From CAIYYX01 sp035530135 (GTDB taxonomy: Bacteria; Pseudomonadota; Gammaproteobacteria; Burkholderiales; Rhodocyclaceae), in NCBI GenBank assembly GCA_035530135.1, contig DATKVJ010000006.1, positions 6,817 to 70,816 of the forward strand: a stretch of DNA of 64,000 nucleotides. The letters are read 5' to 3'. Position 1 is the stretch's first letter, and every line of letters begins with the position of its first letter. Of the stretch, positions 1 through 9,127 are shown piece after piece. Position numbers and translations under genes: made by a program. The notes beneath the pieces are model-generated. The model saw nothing but the letters and a program-made list of their open reading frames with translations. It ran no database searches and was not told where the DNA came from.

Positions 1-512
1 ACGCTCACCGCCACCGGCTGGGTCGGCGCCGGTCTTGCGGCAGCAGGGGCGGGCGCCGGAGCGGCCGGGGTGGCTGCTGCGGGAGCGGTGCCGAGCACGT
101 CGCCCTTGGTGATGCGACCGCCGCGGCCGCTACCCGTCAGGCTCTCGGCGGCTATGCCCTTTTCCGCCATGATCTTGCGCGCAGCCGGCATCACTTGCGG
201 CGTGCCCTTGGCTGCAACCGGGGCTTGCGGCGCTGCGGCGGGCGCGGCCGGCGCGACCGCTGCAGTAGCGGCCGCCTCGGTGTCGATCTCGGCGATCACC
301 TCGCCCGCAACCACGGTGGCGCCATCATTCTTGAGTATCCTCCTGATGACGCCGGCCGCCGGAGCGGGCAGTTCGAGCACCACCTTGTCGGTCTCGATGT
401 CGATCAGGTTCTCGTCGCGCGCGACCGGCTCGCCTTCCTTCTTGTGCCAGCTCACCAGGGTCGCCTCGGCAACCGACTCGGACAGTTGCGGGACTTTGAC
501 TTCGATCAGCAT
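1..512 (-). CDS. odhB: 2-oxoglutarate dehydrogenase E2 (dihydrolipoyl succinyltransferase), N-terminal part
   Basis: The gene starts at 512 and runs off the left edge of the window, so only about 170 residues are visible. The protein begins MLIEVKVPQLSESVAEATLV, the start of a lipoyl domain, with the lipoyl-lysine motif ETDKVVLE near residue 43. An Ala/Pro-rich linker follows, then the start of a peripheral subunit-binding domain (around MPAARKIMAEKGI, then GSGRGGRITKGDVL). This order is that of E2 of the 2-oxoglutarate dehydrogenase complex, which moves the succinyl group from E1 to CoA. AGGAGT lies just upstream of the ATG. It follows odhA by 14 bp and is co-transcribed with it. The catalytic domain lies outside the window. 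Confidence 0.95.
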   Translation of the reverse strand, partial: MLIEVKVPQLSESVAEATLVSWHKKEGEPVARDENLIDIETDKVVLELPAPAAGVIRRILKNDGATVVAGEVIAEIDTEAAATAAVAPAAPAAAPQAPVAAKGTPQVMPAARKIMAEKGIAAESLTGSGRGGRITKGDVLGTAPAAATPAAPAPAPAAARPAPTQPVAVS

Positions 513-526
513 GATGACTCCTGTGA

Positions 527-3367
527 TTATTCCGGTGCCTTCAGCTTGCCGAAGGCACCGTCGATGATGGCTCGCTGCTGGGCATTGTGCTTGGCGTAGT
601 AGCCGACCGCCGGAGAGGCGGAGGCGGGGCGGCAAACCTGCAGCAACTGCTGCTTCGGTCCGACCGCCCTGACCAGATACTGGCGCGAGGCGAACCAGTA
701 CCACGCGCCCTGATTCATGGGCTCCTCCTGGCACCACACCACTTCGCGGGCAGCAGGATATTTCTTCATTTCGGCGGCGAGGGCTTCGTCCGGAAAGGGA
801 TAGAGCTGCTCCATGCGCAGCACCGCGGTATCGGCTTGCGCCCGCTCGCGGCGCGCCGCCAACAGTTCGTAGTAGATCTTGCCCGAGCACAGGACGACCC
901 GCTTGACCTTCTTGGCATCGAGCTCATCGACTTCGCCGATCACCGTCTGGAACTGCCCGCGGGCCAACTCGTCGATGGAAGAGACCGCGTCCTTGTGGCG
1001 CAGCAGCGACTTCGGCGTCAGGATGATCAGCGGCTTTCTGATCTTGCGCAGCATTTGGCGGCGCAGCAGATGGTAGATCTGCGCCGGGGTGGTGGGCACG
1101 CAGACCTGCATGTTCTCCTCGGCGCACAGCTGCATGTAGCGCTCCAGCCGCGCCGACGAATGCTCCGGGCCCTGGCCTTCGTAGCCGTGCGGCAGCATCA
1201 ACACCAGGCCGGAGAGCCTGCCCCACTTGGCCTCGCCCGAGGCGATGAACTGGTCGATGACCACCTGGGCGCCGTTGGCGAAGTCGCCGAACTGCGCTTC
1301 CCAGATCACCAGCTCGTTCGGCTCGGCGGTGGAGTAGCCGTATTCGAAGGCCATCACCCCCTCTTCGGAGAGCACCGAGTCGATCACGATGAACGGCGCC
1401 TGCTTTTCCTGCAGGTGCTGCAGCGGCAGCCAAGTGCCCGCGTCCCAGCGCTCGCGATTCTGGTCGTGCAAGACCGCGTGGCGGTGGAAGAAGGTGCCGC
1501 GACCAGAGTCCTCGCCCGAGACGCGCACGCCATAGCCTTCCACCAGCAAGGTGGCGTAGGCCAGGGTTTCGGCCATGCCCCAGTCGAGCGCCAGCTTGCC
1601 CTCTCCCATCCTGCGACGGTCCTCGATGATCTTCCGCACCCGCGAGTGCAGACTGAAGTTGTCGGGAACGTCATTCACGCGCTCGGCCAGCCGCTTGAGA
1701 TCGGCGAGCGGCACGGCCGTGGCACACTCGTCGCTGTACTTCTGCCCGACGAAGGGCGTCCAATCGACCGAGAACTGGCGCTGGTGACTGGAAATCACCG
1801 GGTTGTAGAGCAGCTCGCCGCGATCGAGCGCGGCCCGGTAGTCCTTGATCATCTGCTCCGGATCGTCGGCGGCGAGCACGCCCTGCCCCAGCAGCTTGTC
1901 GGCGTAGAGCTTGCGCGTGCCCGGGTGGGCGGCGATCTTCTTGTACATCAGCGGCTGCGTCACCATCGGCTCGTCCTGCTCGTTGTGGCCGAGCTTGCGG
2001 AAGCAGATCAGGTCGACCACGACGTCGATCCTGAATTCCTTGCGGAAATCCATCGCCAGCTGGGTCACCAGCGCCACCGCCTCCGGATCGTCGCCGTTGA
2101 CGTGGAAAATCGGCGCCTCGATCATCTTGAAGATGTCGGTGCAGTACAGCGACGAGCGATAATCGCGCGGATCGGAGGTGGTGAAGCCGATCTGGTTGTT
2201 GACGACGATGTGCACCGTGCCGCCGGTGCCGAAGCCCCGCGTCTGGGAGAAGTTCAGGATCTCCTGATTCACGCCCTGGCCAGCCACCGCCGCGTCGCCG
2301 TGGATCAGCACCGGCAGGATCTGGCTGCCGGTGTGGTCGCCGCGGCGGCGCTGACGCGCATAGACCGAGCCCTCGACCACCGGGTTCACGATTTCCAGAT
2401 GCGAGGGATTGAAGGCCAGGGTCAGATGCACGGCCCCACCGGGGGTCGCCACGTTGGAGGAGAAGCCCTTGTGGTACTTGACGTCGCCGGCCGACAGCTC
2501 GTCGGCGTGCTTGCCTTCGAACTCCGAGAACAGGCCCTCGGGCGACTTGCCCAGGGTATTGACCAGGACGTTCAGGCGGCCGCGGTGGGCCATGCCGATC
2601 ACCACCTCCTGAACGCCGTGGGCACCGGCCACGCGCACCAGCTCGTCCATCGCGACGATGGTGGATTCGCCGCCCTCGAGCGAGAAGCGCTTCTGCCCGA
2701 CGTACTTGGTGTGCAGATAGCGCTCCAAGGTCTCGGCGGCGGTGAGCCGCTCCAACAGGCGCTTCTTCTGCTCGGCGCTGTAACTCGGGGTCGAGCGCAC
2801 CGGCTCCAGCCTGGCCTGGATCCAGCGCTTGTGCGAGATGTTGCTCATGTACATGTATTCGGCGCCGATGGTGCCGCAATAGGTCTGGCGCAGCGCCTCG
2901 AGGATTTCGCGCAGGCTGGCGCGTTCCGGGCCGAAGGCGAACGAACCGGTGCTGAATACGGCGCCGAGATCGGCTTCGGTGAAGCCGTAATGAGCCGGCT
3001 CCAGCTCGGCGACGACCGGTCGCTCGGTGCGCTTCAAGGGGTCGAGTTGGGCCCAGCGATTGCCCAGGAAGCGGTAGGCGTTGATCAGCTGCAGCACCTT
3101 GACCTGGCGCGGGTCGGCGACCGGGACCGCGCCCGCGTGCAGCGATCCCTGCTTGGCACGCTGCGCGAAGGAAGCGACGATCGGGCCGTGCGCGACGTCT
3201 TGCGCGGCGGCGCCGCCGGCGCCGGGCAGGTTCTGCAGCTTGTCGAAGTAATCGCGCCAGGCCGGGGTCACGGCGCCCGGATTGCCGAGGTAGGTCTCGT
3301 AGAGGTCCTCGATGAAGGGCGCGTTGGCGCCATAGAGGTACGAATTGGCGAGCATCTGCTTCATCAT
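527..3367 (-). CDS. sucA: 2-oxoglutarate dehydrogenase E1 component (946 aa)
   Basis: This is the thiamin-diphosphate E1 subunit, which decarboxylates 2-oxoglutarate and reductively succinylates the lipoyl group of OdhB. The N-terminus (MMKQMLANSYLYGANAPFIEDLYETYL) is the short E2-binding helix typical of E1o. The central part carries IGMAHRGRLNVLVN, the FNPSHLEIVNPVVEGS block and the NNQIGFTTS region of the ThDP site. The C-terminal part has the HGYEGQGPEHSSARLERYMQL motif. The frame stays open further upstream to 3442, but that sequence is not family-like. The tandem ATG at 3367/3364 with AGGTGA just upstream is chosen. The length is normal for the family. It lies between gltA and odhB. Confidence 0.97.
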   Translation of the reverse strand: MMKQMLANSYLYGANAPFIEDLYETYLGNPGAVTPAWRDYFDKLQNLPGAGGAAAQDVAHGPIVASFAQRAKQGSLHAGAVPVADPRQVKVLQLINAYRFLGNRWAQLDPLKRTERPVVAELEPAHYGFTEADLGAVFSTGSFAFGPERASLREILEALRQTYCGTIGAEYMYMSNISHKRWIQARLEPVRSTPSYSAEQKKRLLERLTAAETLERYLHTKYVGQKRFSLEGGESTIVAMDELVRVAGAHGVQEVVIGMAHRGRLNVLVNTLGKSPEGLFSEFEGKHADELSAGDVKYHKGFSSNVATPGGAVHLTLAFNPSHLEIVNPVVEGSVYARQRRRGDHTGSQILPVLIHGDAAVAGQGVNQEILNFSQTRGFGTGGTVHIVVNNQIGFTTSDPRDYRSSLYCTDIFKMIEAPIFHVNGDDPEAVALVTQLAMDFRKEFRIDVVVDLICFRKLGHNEQDEPMVTQPLMYKKIAAHPGTRKLYADKLLGQGVLAADDPEQMIKDYRAALDRGELLYNPVISSHQRQFSVDWTPFVGQKYSDECATAVPLADLKRLAERVNDVPDNFSLHSRVRKIIEDRRRMGEGKLALDWGMAETLAYATLLVEGYGVRVSGEDSGRGTFFHRHAVLHDQNRERWDAGTWLPLQHLQEKQAPFIVIDSVLSEEGVMAFEYGYSTAEPNELVIWEAQFGDFANGAQVVIDQFIASGEAKWGRLSGLVLMLPHGYEGQGPEHSSARLERYMQLCAEENMQVCVPTTPAQIYHLLRRQMLRKIRKPLIILTPKSLLRHKDAVSSIDELARGQFQTVIGEVDELDAKKVKRVVLCSGKIYYELLAARRERAQADTAVLRMEQLYPFPDEALAAEMKKYPAAREVVWCQEEPMNQGAWYWFASRQYLVRAVGPKQQLLQVCRPASASPAVGYYAKHNAQQRAIIDGAFGKLKAPE

Positions 3368-3461
3368 GGGGTCACCTGCTGGGCGAGGGGTTGGGGGCGC
3401 GCGGTGAGCGCCGCCAGCCGGGTCTTCCCGGCGAACGCCCACCGCTGATGAATGTGTCTTC

Positions 3462-4754
3462 TTAGCGCTTGGCCATCGGCATCACGTCGCGGCGCGGCGC
3501 ACCGACGTAGAGCTGGCGCGGCCGGCCGATCTTCTGTTCCGGATCGGAGATCATCTCGTTCCATTGCGCGATCCAGCCGACCGTGCGCGCCAGCGCGAAG
3601 ATGCCGGTGAATAGTTGGGTCGGGATGCCCAGCGCGTGCTGGACGATGCCGGAATAGAAATCGACGTTCGGGTAGAGTTTCTTTTCGATGAAGTAATCGT
3701 CTTCCAGCGCGATCTTCTCCAGCGCCAGCGCCAGCTTGAACAGCGGATCGTCGGTGAGGCCCAGTTCGTTCAGCACGTCGCGGCAGGTCTCGCGCATCAG
3801 CTTGGCGCGCGGGTCGAAATTCTTGTAGACCCGATGACCGAAACCCATCAGCTTGAAGGTGTCGTTCTTGTCCTTGGCGCGCTTGATGTATTCGCCGACG
3901 CGCGAGACGTCGCCGATCTCCTGCAGCATCTTCAGGCAGGCTTCGTTGGCGCCGCCGTGCGCCGGGCCCCAGAGGCAGGCGATGCCGGCGGAGATGCAGG
4001 CGAAGGGATTGGCGCCGGAGGAGCCGGCCAGGCGCACCGTCGAGGTCGAGGCGTTCTGCTCGTGGTCGGCGTGGAGAATCAGGATGCGGTCGAGGGCGCG
4101 GGTCAGCACCGGATTGGGCTTGTAGGTCTCGCACGGCGTCGCGAACATCATGTGCATGAAGTTGCTGGTGTAGTCGAGATCGTTGCGCGGGTACATGAAG
4201 GGCTGGCCGATGCCGTACTTGTAGGCCATGGCGACGATGGTCGGCATCTTGGCGATCAGGCGATAGGCCGAGATATCGCGGTGCTGCTGGTCGCTGATGT
4301 CCATGGCGTCGTGGTAGAAGGCCGAGAGCGCGCCGACCACGCCGACCATCACCGCCATCGGATGCGCATCGCGGCGGAAACCCGAGTAGAAGCGGATCAG
4401 TTGCTCATGCACCATCGTATGGTTCTGGATGATAGCGGCGAACTGATCCTTCTCCTGGGCATTCGGCAGTTCGCCGCGCAGCAGCAGTTGGCAGACTTCG
4501 AGGAAGTCGCAATGCTCGGCCAGTTGTTCGATCGGGTAGCCGCGATAGAGCAGCTCGCCCTGGTCGCCGTCGATGTAGGTGATGGCGGACTTGCAGCTGC
4601 CGGTCGACAGGAAGCCAGGATCGAAGGTGAAGGCGCCGGTCTTGCTGTAGAGGCTGCGGATGTCGATGACGTCGGGACCGATGCTCCCGGATTCCACGGG
4701 AAAATCGACGGTCTTGCCGTCCAGGGTGAGCGTTGCTTTCTTTTGCGTAGCCAT
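3462..4754 (-). CDS. gltA: Citrate synthase, type II (430 aa)
   Basis: Condenses acetyl-CoA and oxaloacetate to citrate. The sequence is the long, NADH-sensitive hexameric type of Gram-negative bacteria, with an N-terminal beta domain (MATQKKATLTLDGKTVDFPV). The catalytic triad is visible as His266 in WGPAHGGAN, His307 in GFGHRVYKNFDPRAK and Asp365 in YPNVDFYSG. HADHEQNAST, another family signature, starts at residue 228. GGAGG precedes the ATG at suitable spacing. It is separated from sdhE by 48 bp and from odhA by 94 bp, all on the minus strand, so it probably belongs to the sdh-gltA-odh transcript. Confidence 0.98.
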   Translation of the reverse strand: MATQKKATLTLDGKTVDFPVESGSIGPDVIDIRSLYSKTGAFTFDPGFLSTGSCKSAITYIDGDQGELLYRGYPIEQLAEHCDFLEVCQLLLRGELPNAQEKDQFAAIIQNHTMVHEQLIRFYSGFRRDAHPMAVMVGVVGALSAFYHDAMDISDQQHRDISAYRLIAKMPTIVAMAYKYGIGQPFMYPRNDLDYTSNFMHMMFATPCETYKPNPVLTRALDRILILHADHEQNASTSTVRLAGSSGANPFACISAGIACLWGPAHGGANEACLKMLQEIGDVSRVGEYIKRAKDKNDTFKLMGFGHRVYKNFDPRAKLMRETCRDVLNELGLTDDPLFKLALALEKIALEDDYFIEKKLYPNVDFYSGIVQHALGIPTQLFTGIFALARTVGWIAQWNEMISDPEQKIGRPRQLYVGAPRRDVMPMAKR

Positions 4755-4802
4755 AGTTGCTGTCCTCCGTCTAAGTCAAAACCGGCTTGAGTCGCCGCGG
4801 CG

Positions 4803-5045
4803 TCAAACTTCGCGCAGCAGTTCGACCATACCCTGCAGTCGCGGTTCGCCGATCTCCCGGCGGCCGCAGATGATTTCCCACAAATCGGCCTCTTCCAGCG
4901 CCAGCACCCGTTCCAGGCTCGCGGCCTGTTCTTCGCTCAGGTTCTCGCCGTGACGCCGCCAGAAGCGTTCCAGCACCAGATCCAGCTCCAGCAGTCCGCG
5001 CCGGGAATGCCAGCGCAGCCGCCCCAGTTCCCCCGCCCGGTTCAT
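4803..5045 (-). CDS. sdhE: SdhE, FAD assembly factor for succinate dehydrogenase (80 aa)
   Basis: A small acidic helical protein of the SdhE/YgfY/Sdh5 family that assists covalent flavin attachment to SdhA. The defining RGxxE motif is present as RRGLLELD at residues 15-22, followed by an LxxLxxLxEEAD-like helix (LERVLALEEADLWEIICG). The length of 80 residues is normal. Its ATG overlaps the TGA of sdhB (ATGA), so translation is probably coupled to the iron-sulfur subunit. A longer frame is open upstream to 5570, but it overlaps sdhB and is not family-like. Placement between sdhB and gltA is the usual betaproteobacterial order. Confidence 0.95.
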   Translation of the reverse strand: MNRAGELGRLRWHSRRGLLELDLVLERFWRRHGENLSEEQAASLERVLALEEADLWEIICGRREIGEPRLQGMVELLREV

Positions 5046-5746
5046 ACCAGGCGGCGCACCATCAGGTCCTTGATCTTGCCGATCGCCTTGGTCGGATTGA
5101 GGCCCTTGGGGCAGGCATCGACGCAATTCATGATGCTGTGACAGCGGAACAGCCGGTACGGATCGTCGAGGTCGTCGAGCCGTTCGCTGGTCGCCTGGTC
5201 GCGGCTGTCGGCGATGAAGCGGTAGGCGGCCAGGAGGCCCGCCGGGCCGACGAACTTGTCCGGGTTCCACCAGAACGACGGACAGGAGGTCGAACAGCAG
5301 GCGCACAGGATGCACTCGTACAAGCCGTTCAATTCCTCGCGCTCCTCGGGGGACTGCAGGCGCTCGCGCTCCGGCGGGTGCTCGTTGTTGATCAGGTAGG
5401 GCTTGATCGAGTGGTACTGCTTGAAGAACTGGGTCATGTCCACGATCAGGTCGCGGATCACCGGCAGACCGGGCAGCGGCCGCAGCACGATCGGCTGCTT
5501 CAGGCTGTCGATCTCGGTGAGACAGGCCAGGCCGTTCTTGCCGTTGATGTTCATCGCATCCGAGCCGCACACGCCTTCGCGGCAGGAGCGGCGGAAGGCG
5601 ATCGAGTCGTCCTTATACTTGGCCTTGACCAGGACGTCGAGCAGCTTGCGGTCGGTGGCTTCGCGTTCGACCGTGACCGTCTCCATGTAGGGCTTGTCGT
5701 CCTTGTCCGGGTCGTAGCGATAGATCTTGAATTGCACCGTGGCCAT
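5042..5746 (-). CDS. sdhB: Succinate dehydrogenase iron-sulfur subunit (234 aa)
   Basis: This subunit carries electrons from SdhA flavin to quinone. Cysteines for the [2Fe-2S] centre are seen in CREGVCGSD (Cys55, Cys60) and at Cys75. The [4Fe-4S]/[3Fe-4S] ligands lie in ECILCACCSTSC (145-155) and CHSIMNCVDACPKGLNP (202 onward). The quinone-site segment PSFWWNPDKFVGPAGLL is also present. The start at 5746 is preceded by AAGGAGCAG. Length matches SdhB of other proteobacteria. It is 11 bp downstream of sdhA and overlaps sdhE by 4 bp. Confidence 0.98.
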   Translation of the reverse strand: MATVQFKIYRYDPDKDDKPYMETVTVEREATDRKLLDVLVKAKYKDDSIAFRRSCREGVCGSDAMNINGKNGLACLTEIDSLKQPIVLRPLPGLPVIRDLIVDMTQFFKQYHSIKPYLINNEHPPERERLQSPEEREELNGLYECILCACCSTSCPSFWWNPDKFVGPAGLLAAYRFIADSRDQATSERLDDLDDPYRLFRCHSIMNCVDACPKGLNPTKAIGKIKDLMVRRLV

Positions 5747-5757
5747 GCTCTGCTCCT

Positions 5758-7527
5758 TCAATACACGCGCGTCTTGAGTTCGATGCTGTCGACCGACAGC
5801 GGTTTCATCTGCACCGGCTTGTAGTCGAGGCGGTTGGCTTCGCGGTACCACAGCGTGTGCTTCAACCAGTTGGCGTCGTCCCGGTCGGGGTAATCCTCGC
5901 GCGCCTGGGCGCCGCGCGACTCCTTGCGCGCCGCGGCGGAAATCATCGCGGCCTTCGCCACCTCGATCAGGTTGTCCAGTTCGAGCGCCTCCAGGCGCGC
6001 GGTATTGAATACCTGCGACTTGTCCTTGATCTCGGTGGATCGCACCTGGGCCTCGACCTCGAGGATTTTGGTCACGCCCTGCTCCAGCATGTCGGGAAAG
6101 CGGAACACGCCGCAATGGTCCTGCATCACCCGGCGCATGGCGAGCTGGGTCTCGTGCACGTTGGCGCCGTTCTTTTGCTTCTCCAGACGCGATAGACGCG
6201 TCAGGCCCGGCTCGAAAGCGTCCGCGGGCAGATCCGGGTGCGCGCCGGGCATGGTCCGGATGTCGGCAACCATGGTCTCGCCGGCGGACTTGCCGAATAC
6301 CAGGAGGTCCAAGAGCGAGTTGGTGCCGAGACGGTTGGCACCGTGCACCGAGGCGCAGGCGCACTCGCCGGCGGCGTAGAAGCCCGGCACCACGGCATCG
6401 TGCCTGCCGTCCTTGGGCACCACCACCTGGCCGTAATAATTGGTCGGAATGCCGCCCATCATGTAGTGGGCGGTCGGCACCACCGGGATCGGCTCCTTGA
6501 TCGGGTCGGCGCCGGCGAACTGGATCGAGATCTCCCGGATGCCAGGCAGGCGCTGCATGATGGTTTTCGGATCGAGGTGGGTGAGATCGAGCTGCACGTA
6601 GTCCTTGTTCGGTCCGCAGCCCCGCCCTTCCTTGATCTCGGTAGCCATCGCCCGGGACACCACGTCGCGCGAGGCGAGATCCTTGGCGTTGGGCGCGTAG
6701 CGCTCCATGAAGCGTTCGCCCGAGGCGTTGCGGAGGATGCCGCCTTCACCGCGCACGCCCTCGGTGATCAGCACACCGGCGCCGGCCACCCCGGTCGGAT
6801 GGAACTGCCAGAACTCCATGTCCTCGAGGGGAATGCCGGCGCGCGCCGCCATCCCCAGGCCGTCGCCGGTGTTGATGAAGGCGTTGGTCGACGAGTAGAA
6901 GATGCGGCCGGCGCCGCCGGTGGCGAACAGCGTCGCCTTGGCCTGGAACATCACGACCTCGCCGGTCTCCATCTCCATCGCGGTGACGCCGAGCACCTGG
7001 CCGCTGCCGTCGCGGATCAGGTCGAGCGCCATCCACTCGACGAAGAACTGGGTGTTGGCGCGGACGTTGCGCTGATACATCGCGTGCAGCATCGCGTGGC
7101 CGGTGCGGTCGGCGGCGGCGCAGGCGCGGCGCACCGGCTTCTCGCCGAAGTTCGACATGTGCCCGCCGAAGGGACGCTGATAGATCTTGCCGTTGTCGAG
7201 GCGATCGAAGGGCATGCCGTAATGCTCCAGTTCGACCACCACCTCGTTGGCCTTGCGGCACATGAACTCGATCGCGTCCTGGTCGCCGAGCCAGTCGGAG
7301 CCCTTGACGGTGTCGTACATATGCCACTGCCAGCTGTCTTCCTCGGAGTTGCCCAGCGATGCCGCGACGCCGCCCTGGGCGGCGACGGTGTGCGAACGGG
7401 TCGGGAAGACCTTGGAGATGACCGCCGTCTTGAGGCCGGATTCCGACAGCTGGATCGCGGCGCGCAGGCCGGCGCCGCCGGCTCCGACGATGATCGCGTC
7501 GAATTTCCGAATAGATAGTTGATTCAC
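5758..7527 (-). CDS. sdhA: Succinate dehydrogenase flavoprotein subunit (589 aa)
   Basis: Oxidises succinate to fumarate with covalently bound FAD. The FAD-binding motif is VGAGGAGLRAA near residue 14, and the histidine that carries the flavin is His46 in PTRSHTVAAQGG. The substrate region has QFHPTG and the HGANRLGTNSLLDLLVFG block, with catalytic RxxxTR-like elements before them. The start is inferred to be the GTG at 7527, because GGAGG lies 8 nt upstream and the codon falls 2 nt after the sdhD stop. Two upstream in-frame GTGs (7533, 7542) have poorer spacing. The sdhCDAB order is canonical. Confidence 0.97.
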   Translation of the reverse strand: MNQLSIRKFDAIIVGAGGAGLRAAIQLSESGLKTAVISKVFPTRSHTVAAQGGVAASLGNSEEDSWQWHMYDTVKGSDWLGDQDAIEFMCRKANEVVVELEHYGMPFDRLDNGKIYQRPFGGHMSNFGEKPVRRACAAADRTGHAMLHAMYQRNVRANTQFFVEWMALDLIRDGSGQVLGVTAMEMETGEVVMFQAKATLFATGGAGRIFYSSTNAFINTGDGLGMAARAGIPLEDMEFWQFHPTGVAGAGVLITEGVRGEGGILRNASGERFMERYAPNAKDLASRDVVSRAMATEIKEGRGCGPNKDYVQLDLTHLDPKTIMQRLPGIREISIQFAGADPIKEPIPVVPTAHYMMGGIPTNYYGQVVVPKDGRHDAVVPGFYAAGECACASVHGANRLGTNSLLDLLVFGKSAGETMVADIRTMPGAHPDLPADAFEPGLTRLSRLEKQKNGANVHETQLAMRRVMQDHCGVFRFPDMLEQGVTKILEVEAQVRSTEIKDKSQVFNTARLEALELDNLIEVAKAAMISAAARKESRGAQAREDYPDRDDANWLKHTLWYREANRLDYKPVQMKPLSVDSIELKTRVY

Positions 7528-7529
7528 GC

Positions 7530-7877
7530 TCACAGCCTCCACAGAATCTGGGTCGCCCAGCCGGCATAGCCGATCAGCGCCAGCAGCGTCAGGGCGTGCA
7601 TCGCAAGACGCAGCCCCGCCGGCTTGATGTAGTCCATCCAGATGTCGCGTACCCCGACCCAGGCGTGGTAGCAGAGGCTCAAGATGAACACGAAACTAAC
7701 GATGCGCATGCAGGTGCCCGACATCAGCGCGCGCCAACTCTCCTGCGTCAGCGGCGGCCCCGAGAGCAGCGTGACCAGCAAAACGAGGGTATAGACGAAC
7801 ATCGCCACGGCCGTGACGCGCTGCGCCAGCCAGTCCCTGAGGCCGTAATGGGCGCCGACGACAAGTCGCTTCACCAT
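7530..7877 (-). CDS. sdhD: Succinate dehydrogenase membrane anchor SdhD (115 aa)
   Basis: A hydrophobic anchor with three predicted membrane helices (about residues 20-40, 58-78, 90-110). His71 in SLCYHAWVGVRDIWMDYI matches the haem b ligand position of SdhD, and the following Asp/Tyr are typical of the quinone pocket. Its ATG overlaps the end of sdhC by 7 bp, and its stop lies immediately before sdhA. An upstream in-frame extension to 8024 overlaps sdhC and is ignored. Sequence conservation of this subunit is always low, so the call rests on the haem motif, hydrophobicity and position. Confidence 0.93.
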   Translation of the reverse strand: MVKRLVVGAHYGLRDWLAQRVTAVAMFVYTLVLLVTLLSGPPLTQESWRALMSGTCMRIVSFVFILSLCYHAWVGVRDIWMDYIKPAGLRLAMHALTLLALIGYAGWATQILWRL

Positions 7878-8245
7878 AGTTTCACCCCCAGGATCACGGT
7901 CGCGAGCAGGCTCACCACTTGGACCAGCAGCGCACTGGTGCGCGCCGCGGCGAGATCGACGCCGACGTGCAGGTCGAGCAGCACGATGCGTATGCCCATG
8001 CAGAAATGGTGGAGAAAGGCCCACAGCAGGCCGAGCAGGACCAGCTTGAGCAGCGGCTGATGGAGCACCGTCGCCAGGGTCGCCAAGTCCTGCGGCGTCC
8101 CCAGCGAGAGCTGCAGCAGATAGATCAGCAGCGGCAACATCAGGAACAGGCCGGCACCGCTGACGCGGTGCAGAATCGACACGAAGCCCGCGAGGGGCAA
8201 TCTGATCTCGGCGAGATTCAGATATTTTGGACGTTTTTTTGTCAT
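7871..8245 (-). CDS. sdhC: Succinate dehydrogenase cytochrome b556 subunit SdhC (124 aa)
   Basis: First gene of the sdh set. It begins with a basic cytoplasmic N-terminus (MTKKRPKYLNLAEIRLP), then the conserved SILHRVSGAGLF segment, in which the Ser and Arg line the quinone site. A histidine pair precedes a GIR motif (LHHFCMGIRIVLLD, His80) at the position of the haem ligand. Three membrane helices are expected. The ATG at 8245 is chosen. A GTG directly before it (8248) is an alternative, and the ribosome-binding site (GGGAGTGAGAG) is not decisive. Confidence 0.94.
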   Translation of the reverse strand: MTKKRPKYLNLAEIRLPLAGFVSILHRVSGAGLFLMLPLLIYLLQLSLGTPQDLATLATVLHQPLLKLVLLGLLWAFLHHFCMGIRIVLLDLHVGVDLAAARTSALLVQVVSLLATVILGVKLW

Positions 8246-8312
8246 CACGGTGCTCTCACTCCCGTATCTGTAGCGCTATTGCCGCCATTGATTGATTAAA
8301 TACAAATTGCCC

Positions 8313-8334
8313 GGCGCTGTAAACAAACAGCGCC
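8313..8334. terminator. Hairpin just downstream of the GntR gene
   Basis: A perfect 8-bp stem (GGCGCTGT / ACAGCGCC) with a 6-nt AAACAA loop lies 8 bp past the stop of the minus-strand GntR gene and about 70 bp before sdhC. No clear T-tract follows on the minus strand. It could be a terminator or attenuator separating gntR from the sdh operon. Confidence 0.5.
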
Positions 8335-8342
8335 CTCTTTCC

Positions 8343-9086
8343 TCAATTGAGTTCGTTCATGTAGTAGTAGTCCGCCGTCGAGTACAGGCCGCGACGCCAC
8401 TCCACCGGCCGGTCGCCGTAGGTGAAGCTGACCCGCTCGACCGAGAGCAGCGGCGCGCCCTCGGCAACGCCGAGCAGAGCGGCGCTGGCGCGGTCGGCCG
8501 CCATCGCGCGCAAGCGCTCCTCGGCGCGGATCATGCGCACGCCGAAGCGGCTCTCGAGCAGACCGTAGAATGAACCCTGATATTCCTGCAGGATTTCCAG
8601 CGTCAAGCCGTCGAAGGTCTCCCCCGGCAGGTAGATCTCCTCGATCACCACCGGCTTGGCGCCGAATTTGAGCAGGCGGCGGACGATCATGATCGGCGCG
8701 CCGAGCTTGATCCCCAGGGTGCGCGACACCTCCAGGCCGGCCTTGGCGCGCCAACATTCGAGCGGGACGCTCTGCGACGGCTCCAGCTTGCCGCTCACCG
8801 GCACCAGGCGCAGGAAACGGAACAGGGCGCGCGGATCGTCGTCGTTGTGCGACGCAACGTAGGTGCCCTTGCCCTGGCGGCGCACCAGCAGGTTCTCCGC
8901 TGCCATTTCGTCGATCGCCTTGCGCACCGTGCCCTGGCTCACATTGAAGCGCGCGGCCAGTTCGTTCTCGCTCGGGATGAGTTCGCCCGGCCCCCACTCG
9001 CCGGACTCCAAGCCTTGTAAAATCAGGCGCTTGATCTGGCGGTAGAGCGGACTGAAGGTCGGTGAGAGATGGGTTTCCTGCAGCAT
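8343..9086 (-). CDS. GntR/HutC-family transcriptional regulator (247 aa)
   Basis: An N-terminal winged helix (residues about 14-78, with SENELAARFNVSQGTVRKAIDEM and RRQGKGTYV) is followed by a UTRA ligand-binding domain (about 95-240, with KPVVIEEIYLPGETF). This architecture defines the HutC subfamily of GntR repressors. Its position between the sdh/glt/odh operon and the mdh/acnB operon suggests that it controls TCA-cycle expression in response to a small metabolite. The perfect palindrome at 9128-9155, 42 bp upstream of this gene and just before the mdh -35 box, is the probable operator. Regulation is inferred from context. The family assignment is secure. Confidence 0.92.
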   Translation of the reverse strand: MLQETHLSPTFSPLYRQIKRLILQGLESGEWGPGELIPSENELAARFNVSQGTVRKAIDEMAAENLLVRRQGKGTYVASHNDDDPRALFRFLRLVPVSGKLEPSQSVPLECWRAKAGLEVSRTLGIKLGAPIMIVRRLLKFGAKPVVIEEIYLPGETFDGLTLEILQEYQGSFYGLLESRFGVRMIRAEERLRAMAADRASAALLGVAEGAPLLSVERVSFTYGDRPVEWRRGLYSTADYYYMNELN

Positions 9087-9127
9087 GCCGTGAATTTCAC
9101 CATAAAACGACCGCTTCGTCCAGACTC

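Noticed and set aside
587..3448. Long plus-strand open frame of 953 codons opposite sucA
   Set aside because: It is the antisense shadow of a GC-rich gene. The minus-strand product is a full-length, motif-complete E1, and the antisense product is His/Arg/Ala-rich with no family resemblance.
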